Positions 34,547-42,930 of a stretch of DNA of 64,000 bases are shown in pieces. The stretch comes from Asticcacaulis sp. UBA2476 (GTDB lineage Bacteria; Pseudomonadota; Alphaproteobacteria; Caulobacterales; Caulobacteraceae), in NCBI GenBank assembly GCA_002342035.1, contig DDPE01000001.1:1-64000 (forward strand), in the 5' to 3' direction. How positions within the stretch are numbered: position 1 is the stretch's first letter; each line of letters opens with the position of its first letter. The position numbers and the translations under genes are program-made. Under the pieces are notes generated by a model. The model ran no database searches, was not told where the DNA came from, and saw only the letters and a list, made by a program, of their open reading frames with translations.

Positions 34547-35668
34547 CTATGCCTTATCGCGCAGGTGGGTTTCGCGAAACCACGCTCTGAACTGAGCGAA
34601 TTCGCCTGCGGCAATGGCGGTTCGGATTCTTATCATCAGCGCCTGGAAAAAGGCGATGTTGTGCCACGACAGCAAAACCTGCCCCAGAATTTCCTCAGAC
34701 CGCATCAGGTGATGCAGATAAGCCTTTGAATAGTCACGGCTGGCCGGGCAATCGCTGGTCGGATCAAGCGGGGTGTCATCCTCGGCAAAGCGGGCGTTTT
34801 TGATATTGATCGGCCCTTCCCACGTCCAGACCTGACCGTGACGGCCGGAGCGGGTCGGCAAGACGCAATCGAACATATCGACCCCGCGCGCCACCGCTTC
34901 GACCAGATCAATGGGCTTACCGACCCCCATCAGGTAGCGCGGGCGATCCCACGGAAAGATCGGGGCGCAGTAATCGAGCGTATCGCACATGGCTTCATGG
35001 CCTTCGCCGACCGCCAGACCGCCAATGGCATAGCCATCAAAGCCGATCTCCAGCAACCGATCTGTCGATTCGCGGCGCAGGGCCTCAAAGGTCGAGCCCT
35101 GCTGAATGCCAAACAAAGCCTGAGTGTCGCGGGTGCCGAATGCATTTTTTGACCGCTGACCCCAGCGGGCTGACAGTTGCAGGGCCTTTTGGGCGCGGGC
35201 TTCATCGGCGGGGTAGGATACGCACTCGTCAAGTTGCATGACGATATCCGACCCCAGCAGATCGGCCTGAATCTCAATCGAGCGTTCGGGCGATAGTATA
35301 TGGCGCGACCCATCGATATGGCTCTGAAAGGTCACATTATCTTCGGTAACCTTGGAAATCTGCGACAGGCTCATGACCTGAAACCCGCCGGAATCGGTCA
35401 GGATAGGGCCATCCCAGCCCATAAACTTATGCAACCCGCCCAGCCGCTTCACCCGCTCCGCCGTCGGGCGCAGCATCAGGTGGTAGGTGTTTCCGAGGAT
35501 GATCTTGGCATGGCTCTGGCGCACCATATCGAGCGTCAGGGCCTTCACAGTCGCGGCGGTGCCAACCGGCATAAAGATCGGGGTCGGTATATCGCCGCGC
35601 GGGGTTTTTAATACGCCGGTACGGGCCTGACCATCATGTGCGGTCAATTCAAAGGGAAAAGATGTCAT
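34547..35668 (-). CDS. tgt: tRNA-guanine transglycosylase
   Basis: A 373-residue enzyme exchanging G34 for preQ1 in GU(N)-anticodon tRNAs. Substrate-binding DSGGFQVMSLSQI and the nucleophile motif DMFDCVLPTRSGRHG are intact, as is GGLAVGEGHE. The zinc site is atypical: the usual C-x-C-x2-C is S-D-C-P-A-S (Ser305, Cys307, Ser310), with His336 kept. So two of four expected zinc ligands are serine. It overlaps queA by four bases; the pair makes queuosine precursors. Confidence 0.95.
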   Translation of the reverse strand: MTSFPFELTAHDGQARTGVLKTPRGDIPTPIFMPVGTAATVKALTLDMVRQSHAKIILGNTYHLMLRPTAERVKRLGGLHKFMGWDGPILTDSGGFQVMSLSQISKVTEDNVTFQSHIDGSRHILSPERSIEIQADLLGSDIVMQLDECVSYPADEARAQKALQLSARWGQRSKNAFGTRDTQALFGIQQGSTFEALRRESTDRLLEIGFDGYAIGGLAVGEGHEAMCDTLDYCAPIFPWDRPRYLMGVGKPIDLVEAVARGVDMFDCVLPTRSGRHGQVWTWEGPINIKNARFAEDDTPLDPTSDCPASRDYSKAYLHHLMRSEEILGQVLLSWHNIAFFQALMIRIRTAIAAGEFAQFRAWFRETHLRDKA

Positions 35669-36744
35669 CGCGGCGATTTAGCAGAACGATTGGCCAAAAG
35701 CGAGGCATCGCCATAAGAGAAAAAGCGGTAACCGGTCTCAACCGCATGAGCATAGGCCGCTTTCATGGTCTCGTAACCTGAAAAAGCGCAGACCAGCATG
35801 AACAGCGTCGATTTCGGCAGGTGGAAATTGGTCATCAGGATGTCCGCTGACCTGACGCGCACGCCGGGAGTGATAAAGATCGAGGTTTCATCGGCAAAGG
35901 GATGGATCACGCCGTCATCATCGCAGGCGCTCTCAATAAGTCGCAGGGCGGTGGTGCCGACGCAGATTACGCGGCCACCATTGGCGCGGGCGGCATTGAT
36001 CTGATCGGCCACGCCTTGCGTGACCTCACCATATTCGGCGTGCATTTTGTGGTCGCGGGTGTCATCGACCTTGACCGGCAAAAACGTGCCCGCGCCGACA
36101 TGGAGGGTCACCTGAGCGATCTTAACCCCTTTGGCTGTAAGGGCCTCTAGTATGGCGGGCGTGAAATGCAGACCGGCGGTTGGGGCCGCGACGGAGCCCT
36201 CGGCGGCGGCAAAAATGGTCTGGTAATCGGTTTTATCCTGCTCATCTTCGCTACGTTTTGAGCGAATATAAGGGGGCAGGGGCATGCCGCCGATCTCATG
36301 CAGACGGGTGCTCATGTCTTCGGCGCTGTGGTCGAACGACAGGGTGTAGAGGCCGTCGTCGTCCTTGGCCGTGGCGATGGCGTTTAAGGTTGATGCGCTG
36401 CTCTCATGGCCAAAACTCACCCGATCCCCGACCCGCACGCGACGGCCCGGTTTGATGAAGGCTTGCCAGATTACGGGCGACAGGGATTTAATCAGGGTGG
36501 CCTCAATCGCTACACTCTGGCCTTCGCGATCGCGCTGGCCATGCAACTGCACCGGCAGAACTCTGGTGTCGTTGACGACCAATATGTCCCCCGGGCGTAT
36601 AAGGCGCGTGAGATCGGCGACATGATGATCGGCCACTTCGCCGTTTTCGTCCACGGTCATCAGGCGCGCACTTTCACGCGGCGTGGCAGGGCGCAGGGCT
36701 ATGGCGCTATCGGCCAGGTCGAAATCAAATTGGGATACCAGCAT
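35665..36744 (-). CDS. queA: S-adenosylmethionine:tRNA ribosyltransferase-isomerase
   Basis: A 359-residue enzyme that transfers and isomerises ribose from SAM onto preQ1-tRNA to give epoxyqueuosine. It opens FDFDLADSAIALRPATPRESARLM (shown in part), with GDILVVNDTRVLPVQLHG, PLPPYI, GSVAAPTAGLHFT and FITPGVRVRSADILMTNFHLP as family signatures. The stop overlaps the tgt start in an ATGA, implying coupled translation. Normal length. Confidence 0.96.
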   Translation of the reverse strand: MLVSQFDFDLADSAIALRPATPRESARLMTVDENGEVADHHVADLTRLIRPGDILVVNDTRVLPVQLHGQRDREGQSVAIEATLIKSLSPVIWQAFIKPGRRVRVGDRVSFGHESSASTLNAIATAKDDDGLYTLSFDHSAEDMSTRLHEIGGMPLPPYIRSKRSEDEQDKTDYQTIFAAAEGSVAAPTAGLHFTPAILEALTAKGVKIAQVTLHVGAGTFLPVKVDDTRDHKMHAEYGEVTQGVADQINAARANGGRVICVGTTALRLIESACDDDGVIHPFADETSIFITPGVRVRSADILMTNFHLPKSTLFMLVCAFSGYETMKAAYAHAVETGYRFFSYGDASLLANRSAKSPR

Positions 36745-36775
36745 GCCCGCTTCAAACAGGCAAAGCGGCCAAAGG

Positions 36776-37189
36776 TCAAGAGGCCAGCTTTGGGTCCGTA
36801 GCGTTTCGCATGGCCTCCAGCCATTGTGTCGCCTCGGTCAGCGCATTGAATGTGCGCACGATCCGCAGAGGTAAGCCCGCCTCATAGGCCTTTTGGCGGG
36901 CATGTGTCAGGGGGTCTGCACTGACGATAGCGGTAAGCCGTCCCGCATCACGGCCGCGCGCGGCCTGATTCCAGGCGCGGGCCATCTGCGCCAGATCATC
37001 CAGAACGACAACCCCTTCAAAGCGGCGCATATCGAATAAAGAGTCGTAGAGCCAGGGCTGTTCGAGGGCTTGAAACTGGGCCGCAAGTGTTTCGGCTATC
37101 GTCTTTGAATCCAGATCGCCAAAATATTTCACCGTGATCATCCGGCGGGCATCATCAACATCAAAGACAAGACGCGCACGGATAGACAT
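36776..37189 (-). CDS. SpoIIAA/STAS-like protein, paralogue A
   Basis: A 137-residue cytoplasmic protein: a beta-strand start (RLVFDVDDARRMITVKYFGDLDSKTI), EQPWLYDSLFDMRRFEGV in the middle, RLTAIVSADPLTHARQKAYE and a terminal helix. This resembles the SpoIIAA-like STAS fold (PF11964). The neighbouring gene encodes a paralogue with the same PW-Y-LDMRR core. Function unknown; such proteins may bind lipids or partners. The serine that antisigma antagonists need cannot be identified with confidence. Confidence 0.6.
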   Translation of the reverse strand: MSIRARLVFDVDDARRMITVKYFGDLDSKTIAETLAAQFQALEQPWLYDSLFDMRRFEGVVVLDDLAQMARAWNQAARGRDAGRLTAIVSADPLTHARQKAYEAGLPLRIVRTFNALTEATQWLEAMRNATDPKLAS

Positions 37190-37267
37190 GGCGGCGATTT
37201 TCCTGAAGGCGCTTAAATGCAGGTTACAGGATGGATACTAAGGGGAACTCATTAAGCCTTTGTTGAC

Positions 37268-37702
37268 CTAAAAATTGGCCGCAAATCTGAGTTCATCGGC
37301 CATTTCATATTCGGGCAGTTCGCCCTTTTCGACCCACGCCATACCTTCTTCGAATTCACGGAAAGTATAAATATTTTTATTGTTAAACGAGGTGCGAACA
37401 TTGCCGATGCGAGCAAAGCTGACCGGATTGTGGGTGATTACAGCGCCGCGCATGACGTTATGATCCTCACCGGCCATGGCCTGCCAGCGTTGCCGCAGGT
37501 CATCGATATGGCAGATGTGCATCAGGCCGTCGTGACGGCGCATATCCAGAATGCGGTGATAATGCCAAGGCTCATTGAGCGCTGCGTAGGTCTTCATCAG
37601 GGTATCAACGATTTCAGCACCGTCGACATCCCCAACCACCCTGAACAAGATGATCTTGCGTTCCTCATCCAGCCGTACCGTAATTCGCGATCTTATCGCC
37701 AT
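37268..37702 (-). CDS. SpoIIAA/STAS-like protein, paralogue B
   Basis: A 144-residue protein aligned by eye with the next gene: ITVRLDEERKIILFRVVGDV, NEPWHYHRILDMRRHDGL, MRGAVITHNPVSFARIGN and FREFEEGMAWVE. The shared spacing of PW, DMRR and the FARI/HARQ positions shows a tandem duplication. It probably has the same SpoIIAA/STAS-like fold. The two genes are about 80 bases apart, so they may have separate promoters. Confidence 0.6.
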   Translation of the reverse strand: MAIRSRITVRLDEERKIILFRVVGDVDGAEIVDTLMKTYAALNEPWHYHRILDMRRHDGLMHICHIDDLRQRWQAMAGEDHNVMRGAVITHNPVSFARIGNVRTSFNNKNIYTFREFEEGMAWVEKGELPEYEMADELRFAANF

Positions 37703-37793
37703 GACCGGTTGCCCTCTGGTTTAGTCCCTATGGATGTCAACTATAGCTGTGGACCTTTAATGAATGATTGACTGTGGCCGGCGTTCAAACGCC

Positions 37794-37823
37794 AAAAAGC
37801 GCACCGCCGCGGAGCGGTGCGCT
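37794..37823 (-). terminator. Terminator after the cytoplasmic cyclophilin gene
   Basis: AGCGCACCGC and GCGGTGCGCT form a 10-bp stem with a 6-base loop; on the minus strand a run of five T follows. Confidence 0.85.
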
Positions 37824-37846
37824 GAACGGGCTGAATTTTATATCAG

Positions 37847-38314
37847 TTAAGCGACGTCGGCGGCGACGCGGAAGGACACGATCTTGCCCGGTGCGCGCGG
37901 CGGCTCACCCTTGGGCAGGGCGTCGACATGTTCCATGCCCGACGTGACCTGACCCCAGACCGTATATTGGCGGTCAAGGAAGTTGGCATCGTCAAAGCAG
38001 ATGAAGAACTGGCTGTCGGCGGAATCCGGGTTCATCGAGCGGGCCATCGAGCAGACGCCGCGCACATGTGCCTCATTCGAGAACTCAGCCTTAAGCTTCT
38101 TGCCGGAGCCGCCATAGCCCTGACCTTCGGGATCGCCGCCCTGCGCCATGAAGCCGGGGATCACGCGATGAAAGACGATGCCGTCGTAAAAGCCTTCGCG
38201 GGCCAATTCCTTGATGCGGGCGACGTGGTTCGGCGCCAGATCAGGGCGAAGTTCAATGACGACTTCGCCGGATTCGAGGGTCAGAATGATGGTGTTTTCG
38301 GGATCAGCCGACAT
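37847..38314 (-). CDS. Cytoplasmic peptidyl-prolyl isomerase, cyclophilin type
   Basis: A 155-residue minimal cyclophilin from ATG ending at 38314, preceded by AGAGGA; eight more residues are possible from 38338. Catalytic and fold motifs: FHRVIPGFMAQGGDPEGQG, CSMARSMNPDSADSQFFI and the QYTVWGQVTSGMEHVD strand. No signal peptide, so it is the cytoplasmic partner of the periplasmic enzyme encoded at 30580. The family arginine of FHR is present. Confidence 0.93.
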   Translation of the reverse strand: MSADPENTIILTLESGEVVIELRPDLAPNHVARIKELAREGFYDGIVFHRVIPGFMAQGGDPEGQGYGGSGKKLKAEFSNEAHVRGVCSMARSMNPDSADSQFFICFDDANFLDRQYTVWGQVTSGMEHVDALPKGEPPRAPGKIVSFRVAADVA

Positions 38315-38432
38315 GGTGCGTCCTCTTGGAGTATACAATTGCGCCCCTCTTAGGCCATTGCGGTGGCTATTTCAAAAAGTAATTTAACGTCAGGCCATTT
38401 TGCGAAAGGCTAAAAAGCGCTATAGCCCTGCC

Positions 38433-39161
38433 ATGAATGATAAAAAAACGCCTGAAGACGCTCCCGAAGCGCGCCGTAAAATGGTCAAGCCCCCGACCGG
38501 TGGCAATCTGTCCGGTCGTAACAAGGGCCACACCGCCGTCAAAACGGCTAAGCAGCGCACGGAATCCTCGGCCAAATGGCTGGAGCGGCAATTAAATGAC
38601 CCGTTCGTGGCGCGGGCCAAGGCCGAAGGCTGGCGCTCACGCGCGGCATTCAAGCTGACCGAGATTGATGACCGCTTTAAGCTGCTGCACCGCGGGGTGA
38701 GGGTGGTTGATCTGGGCTGCGCGCCCGGCGGCTGGGTGCAGGTCGCCAAAAAGCGCGGCGCGGCCCATGTGGTCGGGGTTGATCTGCTGCCGGTCGATCC
38801 GGTGCCGGGGGCTGAGATCATTCAGGCCGATTTCACTGACCCGGAAGTTGGCCCGCGTCTGATGGAGATGCTGGGCGGTAAGCCTGATCTGGTGCTGTCG
38901 GATCTGGCGCACAATACGGTCGGCCATAAGCAGACCGATCACCTTAAGATCGTCGGCCTGATTGAAATGGCCGTTGATTTTGCGATCCTGAACTTAAAAC
39001 CCGGCGGCACTTTTGTGGCTAAGGCGTTCCAAGGCGGCGAAACCCATGCTGTGCTGGATATCCTTAAGCGCAACTTTACTGAGGTGAAGCACATCAAACC
39101 CAAGGCCAGCCGTCAGGGCTCATCCGAGACCTTTATTGTGGCGATGGGGTTTAAGGGATGA
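38433..39161 (+). CDS. rlmE: 23S rRNA (uridine-2'-O-)-methyltransferase RlmE (FtsJ)
   Basis: Read from ATG 38433, 242 residues; the frame is open to 38400 without an ATG. RlmE methylates U2552 of 23S rRNA late in large-subunit assembly. The SAM motif is VVDLGCAPGGWVQVAKKRG; catalytic K-D-K-E residues fall in SRAAFKLTEID, LSDLAHNTVGH, GTFVAKAFQGG and SSETFIVAMGF. An N-terminal basic extension (about 40 residues, KTPEDAPEARRKMVKPPT) precedes the enzyme domain. A 54-residue gene overlaps its stop by four bases. Confidence 0.93.
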   Translation: MNDKKTPEDAPEARRKMVKPPTGGNLSGRNKGHTAVKTAKQRTESSAKWLERQLNDPFVARAKAEGWRSRAAFKLTEIDDRFKLLHRGVRVVDLGCAPGGWVQVAKKRGAAHVVGVDLLPVDPVPGAEIIQADFTDPEVGPRLMEMLGGKPDLVLSDLAHNTVGHKQTDHLKIVGLIEMAVDFAILNLKPGGTFVAKAFQGGETHAVLDILKRNFTEVKHIKPKASRQGSSETFIVAMGFKG

Positions 39162-39322
39162 GGCGCGTCAGCCAGTGGTTACCGCTGGCCTTGCTGGCGA
39201 TCTCACTTATCGGACTGTTGCTTTATTTTCGGTTTAGCCCGGTCATCGCCAGAGATGTCTGTCTCGATGGCGGTGGACGTTGGATAAATAGCGCGTGCGA
39301 AGGCAGACGCCCACACGGCTGA
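39158..39322 (+). CDS. Small membrane protein with a CxDxGG..C motif (54 residues)
   Basis: The ATG overlaps the rlmE stop in ATGA, so it should be translated by coupling. The product has a transmembrane helix (WLPLALLAISLIGLLLYF) and then DVCLDGGGRWINSACEG, a two-cysteine pattern seen in other tiny proteobacterial membrane proteins. Export would place the cysteines in the periplasm where they could pair. Function is unknown. Confidence 0.65.
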   Translation: MRRVSQWLPLALLAISLIGLLLYFRFSPVIARDVCLDGGGRWINSACEGRRPHG

Positions 39323-39325
39323 TCG

Positions 39326-39484
39326 TTAAATTTTAACGGCTTTGGGGAAATAGCCCGAGATTTTTAAGCGTGCGCGGTGGCGTTCCATCATGGCTCCAAA
39401 CACCCGGCCGGCGAACAGCGGGCGCAGGCGATACGACAGCCAGACAAGGCCTTTGGCGATTTGGTACTGCGTGGAATGGCTCAT
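39326..39484 (-). CDS. Possible small basic protein (52 residues)
   Basis: ATG ending at 39484 gives MSHSTQYQIAKGLVWLSYRL and a basic remainder ending GYFPKAVKI; the frame is open to a start at 39517. It fills the gap between the rlmE unit and guaB and has amphipathic, not random-looking, composition. There is no strong ribosome binding site (AAGGCC only) and no recognised family, so the call is tentative. Confidence 0.4.
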   Translation of the reverse strand: MSHSTQYQIAKGLVWLSYRLRPLFAGRVFGAMMERHRARLKISGYFPKAVKI

Positions 39485-39690
39485 GACGGTGGCCTTAGTG
39501 AGGGATAGACATTTCACACTACCCCGAAGTGATTAAGGCTGCCGTTATAAGCGTGGTTAAAAACGTCTTATTTTCTAGGCTAGGCTAACGGCACGCAGAC
39601 TTATTAGATGGGCGCATAAAAATTTCATTCAAGCCCTTTACCTATTGCGGCGCTTGGCTTAGGAACAACCCGCAAAATGGAGAGTCCGTA

Positions 39691-41151
39691 ATGGAAATAC
39701 GCGAAGGCTTAACCTTCGACGACGTTTTGCTGGAACCCGGCCCGTCAGAGGTCATTCCCACTCAGGTCGATACGAAATCTAAATTCACCCGCTCGATCAA
39801 TCTCAATATCCCGCTGGTGTCGTCCGCGATGGATACGGTCACCGAAGCGCGTCTGGCGGTGGCTATGGCGCAGGTCGGCGGCATGGGGATTATTCACCGT
39901 AATCTGAGCGTAGAGCGTCAGGCCGAAGAAATCCGCGAAGTTAAGCGCTTTGAATCGGGCATGGTCATCAATCCGATCACCATTAACCCCGAAACGACGC
40001 TGGCTGAGGTGCGTGACATCATCGCCCGGCGCGGCATTTCCGGCTTTCCGGTGGTCGAGCGCGGCACGGGCAAGCTGGTCGGCATACTGACCAACCGCGA
40101 TATCCGTTTTGAAAGCGACAATTCCAAAACCGCCGCGCAACTGATGGTGCGCGAAGGGCTGATTACCCTGAAAGACGGCAGTGTTCAGCAATCGGTGGCC
40201 CGTCATCTGATGGCCGAACACCGCATTGAACGCATTATCGTTGTTGATGACGCTTATCGCGCCGTTGGCCTCGTCACCGTCAAGGACATGGAAAAATCAC
40301 AAGCCTACCCCAGTGCGGCCAAAGACGACGCCGGACGGCTTTTGGTTGGTGCGGCCTCTACGGTCGGCGATGCCGGGTTTGAACGCTCGGTCGGGCTGAT
40401 CGAAGCGGGCGTGGATGTGGTCGTGATCGACACCGCCCACGGCCATTCGATTTTGGTCTCTCAGGCCGTTGAGCGCATCAAAAAAGCCTATAATCACGTT
40501 CAGATCGTGGCCGGTAATGTCGCGACCTATGACGCGACCCGCGCCCTAATCGATGCCGGGGCTGATGCCGTTAAGGTCGGCATCGGGCCGGGCTCAATCT
40601 GCACCACCCGCGTGGTGGCGGGTGTCGGCGTGCCGCAGCTCACCGCCATTATCGATTGTGTGCGGGCCGCTGAAGGTACCGGCGTGCCGATCATCGCTGA
40701 TGGTGGCATCAAGCTGTCGGGCGATCTTGCCAAGGCCATTGCCGCCGGCGCGTCAACTGCCATGCTGGGCTCGATGTTTGCAGGCACCGAAGAGGCGCCG
40801 GGTGAGGTCATTCTCTATCAGGGGCGGTCTTATAAGTCCTATCGCGGCATGGGCTCGGTCGGGGCGATGGCCCGCGGTTCGGCCGATCGTTATTTCCAGA
40901 AGGACGTGCAGGACACCATGAAACTGGTGCCCGAAGGCATCGAAGGCCAGGTGCCCTACAAAGGCCCAATCGCGCCGGTCGTTCACCAACTGGTCGGTGG
41001 TTTGCGGGCCTCTATGGGCTATGTCGGGGCGCCCGATATTGCTGAGTTCCAAAAGCGGGCGCGGTTTGTGCGCATCACCAATGCGGGCCTGCGTGAAAGC
41101 CATGTCCACGACGTGATGATCACCCGCGAAGCTCCAAACTACCGCCAGTAG
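39691..41151 (+). CDS. guaB: Inosine-5'-monophosphate dehydrogenase
   Basis: A 486-residue enzyme of guanine nucleotide synthesis (IMP to XMP). It opens LTFDDVLLEPGPSEVIP; two CBS domains (about 95-215) interrupt the barrel; the catalytic cysteine is in GPGSICTTRVVAGVG; the flap has YRGMGSVGAMARGSADRYFQ. Full normal length. ATGGAGAG precedes the start. guaA, which uses the product, is 1.8 kb downstream on the same strand. Confidence 0.97.
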   Translation: MEIREGLTFDDVLLEPGPSEVIPTQVDTKSKFTRSINLNIPLVSSAMDTVTEARLAVAMAQVGGMGIIHRNLSVERQAEEIREVKRFESGMVINPITINPETTLAEVRDIIARRGISGFPVVERGTGKLVGILTNRDIRFESDNSKTAAQLMVREGLITLKDGSVQQSVARHLMAEHRIERIIVVDDAYRAVGLVTVKDMEKSQAYPSAAKDDAGRLLVGAASTVGDAGFERSVGLIEAGVDVVVIDTAHGHSILVSQAVERIKKAYNHVQIVAGNVATYDATRALIDAGADAVKVGIGPGSICTTRVVAGVGVPQLTAIIDCVRAAEGTGVPIIADGGIKLSGDLAKAIAAGASTAMLGSMFAGTEEAPGEVILYQGRSYKSYRGMGSVGAMARGSADRYFQKDVQDTMKLVPEGIEGQVPYKGPIAPVVHQLVGGLRASMGYVGAPDIAEFQKRARFVRITNAGLRESHVHDVMITREAPNYRQ

Positions 41152-41205
41152 CGTATCAGACAGGGCCGTCATAAAGGTGGTCCTGAACCTGTACCGGAGC
41201 CGTCC

Positions 41206-41595
41206 ATGTCCTATGAAGTGTTTATTCTTGTGTATGCCGTCATCCTGGGCCTGATCCATCTGGTGATCACGGCTCTGGCGGCGCGTCGTCAGGAAGGTAA
41301 TCTGAAATATGCGGCGGGCCCGCGCGATAAGCCGTTTGAATACACTGGCATGGCGGCGCGGTTGCAGAGGTCGTTTGCCAACTTCAAGGAAACCTTTGTT
41401 TTTTTTGCGGTCATCATTATCTGCCTGGCGTTGCGCGGTCGCTCATCTGAGCTGTCGCAAATCGGCGCCACGGTCTATCTGGTGGCGCGCACACTCTATA
41501 TTCCGGCCTATGCTTATGGCTGGCCGTTTCGTTTCGCGATTTGGCTGGTGTCGTTTTTTGCGATCATTGCCGCCCTTATCGCCCTGTTGATTTAG
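41206..41595 (+). CDS. MAPEG family membrane protein
   Basis: A 129-residue inner-membrane protein with four hydrophobic segments (about 5-25, 60-80, 85-95, 105-128). The core FANFKETFVFFAVIIICLALRG and ATVYLVARTLYIPAYAYGWPFRFAIW are typical of bacterial MAPEG proteins (membrane-associated eicosanoid/glutathione metabolism). Substrate unknown. It lies between guaB and an RNA methyltransferase gene with short spacing and could be read from the guaB promoter. Confidence 0.88.
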   Translation: MSYEVFILVYAVILGLIHLVITALAARRQEGNLKYAAGPRDKPFEYTGMAARLQRSFANFKETFVFFAVIIICLALRGRSSELSQIGATVYLVARTLYIPAYAYGWPFRFAIWLVSFFAIIAALIALLI

Positions 41596-41605
41596 GACTA
41601 AGTTT

Positions 41606-42925
41606 TTGACCCCTGCCGCCCGATTAGCCGCCGCTGCTGACATTCTCGACATCCTCAAAGGCACGCGCAAAGCCGCCGAAGAGGTGCTGAAAGATTGGGG
41701 CCGCAATCACCGTTATGCGGGCTCAAAGGACCGCCGTGCCATTGCCGATAAGGTCTATCAATGCCTGCGTGCGCGCGAACACTTGTCAGTTGCAATGGAG
41801 TCTGATTCCGGCAGGTCATTGATTTTAGGGGCTTTGCACCTGCTTGATGGGGTTTCTCTGGATGAGATCGACCAACTTTACACCGGTGAAGGCTATGCGC
41901 CGCCTGCACTTTCGGTTGCTGAACGCAATCAATTGATTGCCGGTGAGGGCGATGCCTCGCAAGGGACGCAAACGGGCCTGCCGGCCTTTGTCGCTGAGCG
42001 CCTGAAAACAGTTTATGGTGATGACTGGCTGACTGAGGCCCAAGGCCTTATGCAGGAGCGCGCCCCGATTGATCTGCGCGTCAATGGCGACCGCGAACCG
42101 ATCCGCCAAGGCCTTGAGATGCTGGGTTATAAGCCGGAACTGACGCCGTTTTCGGCGTTTGGTCTAAGGCTCCCCGCCGATCCGCCCCCCAATGTGCGCG
42201 CGTTACCGGCGTTTAGTCAGGGCATCATTGAAATTCAGGATGAAGGTTCACAACTGGCGGCGTTTCTGGCGGGCGCTAAACCCGGCATGATGGTGGTTGA
42301 TTACTGCGCGGGCGGGGGTGGTAAGACTTTGGGGCTGTTGCAGGCGATGCAGGCACCAAATGGTAAGACTTCCGGTTCTTTGATCGCGTCTGACATTGAA
42401 AAGACGCGCCTGAACAACATTAAGCCGCGTTTAGCACGGGCCGGGCTTGAGGCCGAGTTTCGTCAGTTAGGTGCGGACGGTGAGGGTTTGGAAGACCTTG
42501 AGGGCAAGGCGGATGTGGTGCTGGTCGATGCGCCCTGTTCCGGTTCCGGCGTGTGGCGCAGGCGCCCTGAGACTGCTCATAAACTGACCGAAGAGGAAGT
42601 GGCGCGGCTGCATGAATTGCAATCTGCAATTCTTCGTCAGGCGTCGCGTCTGGTGAAGCCCGGCGGGCTGTTGGCCTATGTGACCTGCTCGGTCTTGCCG
42701 GATGAAAATGAGATGACGGCGGATCGGTTTGAAGCCGATCATTCGCAGTTTGCGCCCCGTCCCATCGCAGACGCCGTTAAGGTGCCTCAAATCACGGCAG
42801 AGGGCGGTGACGCCCTTATCAAAATTGCCGAAAAGACAGATAAGCGTGGTCATAGGTTGCGCCTTACACCCGCATCTTCCCATACTGACGGTTTCTTCGT
42901 CTCGCTCTACCAACGGAAAGCTTAA
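41606..42925 (+). CDS. rsmB: RsmB/NOL1-type RNA (cytosine-5) methyltransferase
   Basis: A 439-residue protein starting at TTG. The N-terminal helical part (about 1-140) is NusB-like in style. The methyltransferase domain has VVDYCAGGGGKTLGLLQ (SAM loop), VLVDAPCSGSGVWRRRPE with the releasing cysteine, and LAYVTCSVLPDENE with the nucleophilic cysteine. This is the RsmB/RsmF group acting on rRNA or tRNA; the exact cytosine is not determined. Ten bases after the MAPEG gene and 5 before guaA. Confidence 0.85.
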   Translation: MTPAARLAAAADILDILKGTRKAAEEVLKDWGRNHRYAGSKDRRAIADKVYQCLRAREHLSVAMESDSGRSLILGALHLLDGVSLDEIDQLYTGEGYAPPALSVAERNQLIAGEGDASQGTQTGLPAFVAERLKTVYGDDWLTEAQGLMQERAPIDLRVNGDREPIRQGLEMLGYKPELTPFSAFGLRLPADPPPNVRALPAFSQGIIEIQDEGSQLAAFLAGAKPGMMVVDYCAGGGGKTLGLLQAMQAPNGKTSGSLIASDIEKTRLNNIKPRLARAGLEAEFRQLGADGEGLEDLEGKADVVLVDAPCSGSGVWRRRPETAHKLTEEEVARLHELQSAILRQASRLVKPGGLLAYVTCSVLPDENEMTADRFEADHSQFAPRPIADAVKVPQITAEGGDALIKIAEKTDKRGHRLRLTPASSHTDGFFVSLYQRKA

Positions 42926-42930
42926 ACACC

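Noticed and set aside
39518..39690. Purine riboswitch before guaB
   Set aside because: No purine aptamer core or conserved junction could be recognised in the 173-base leader region.
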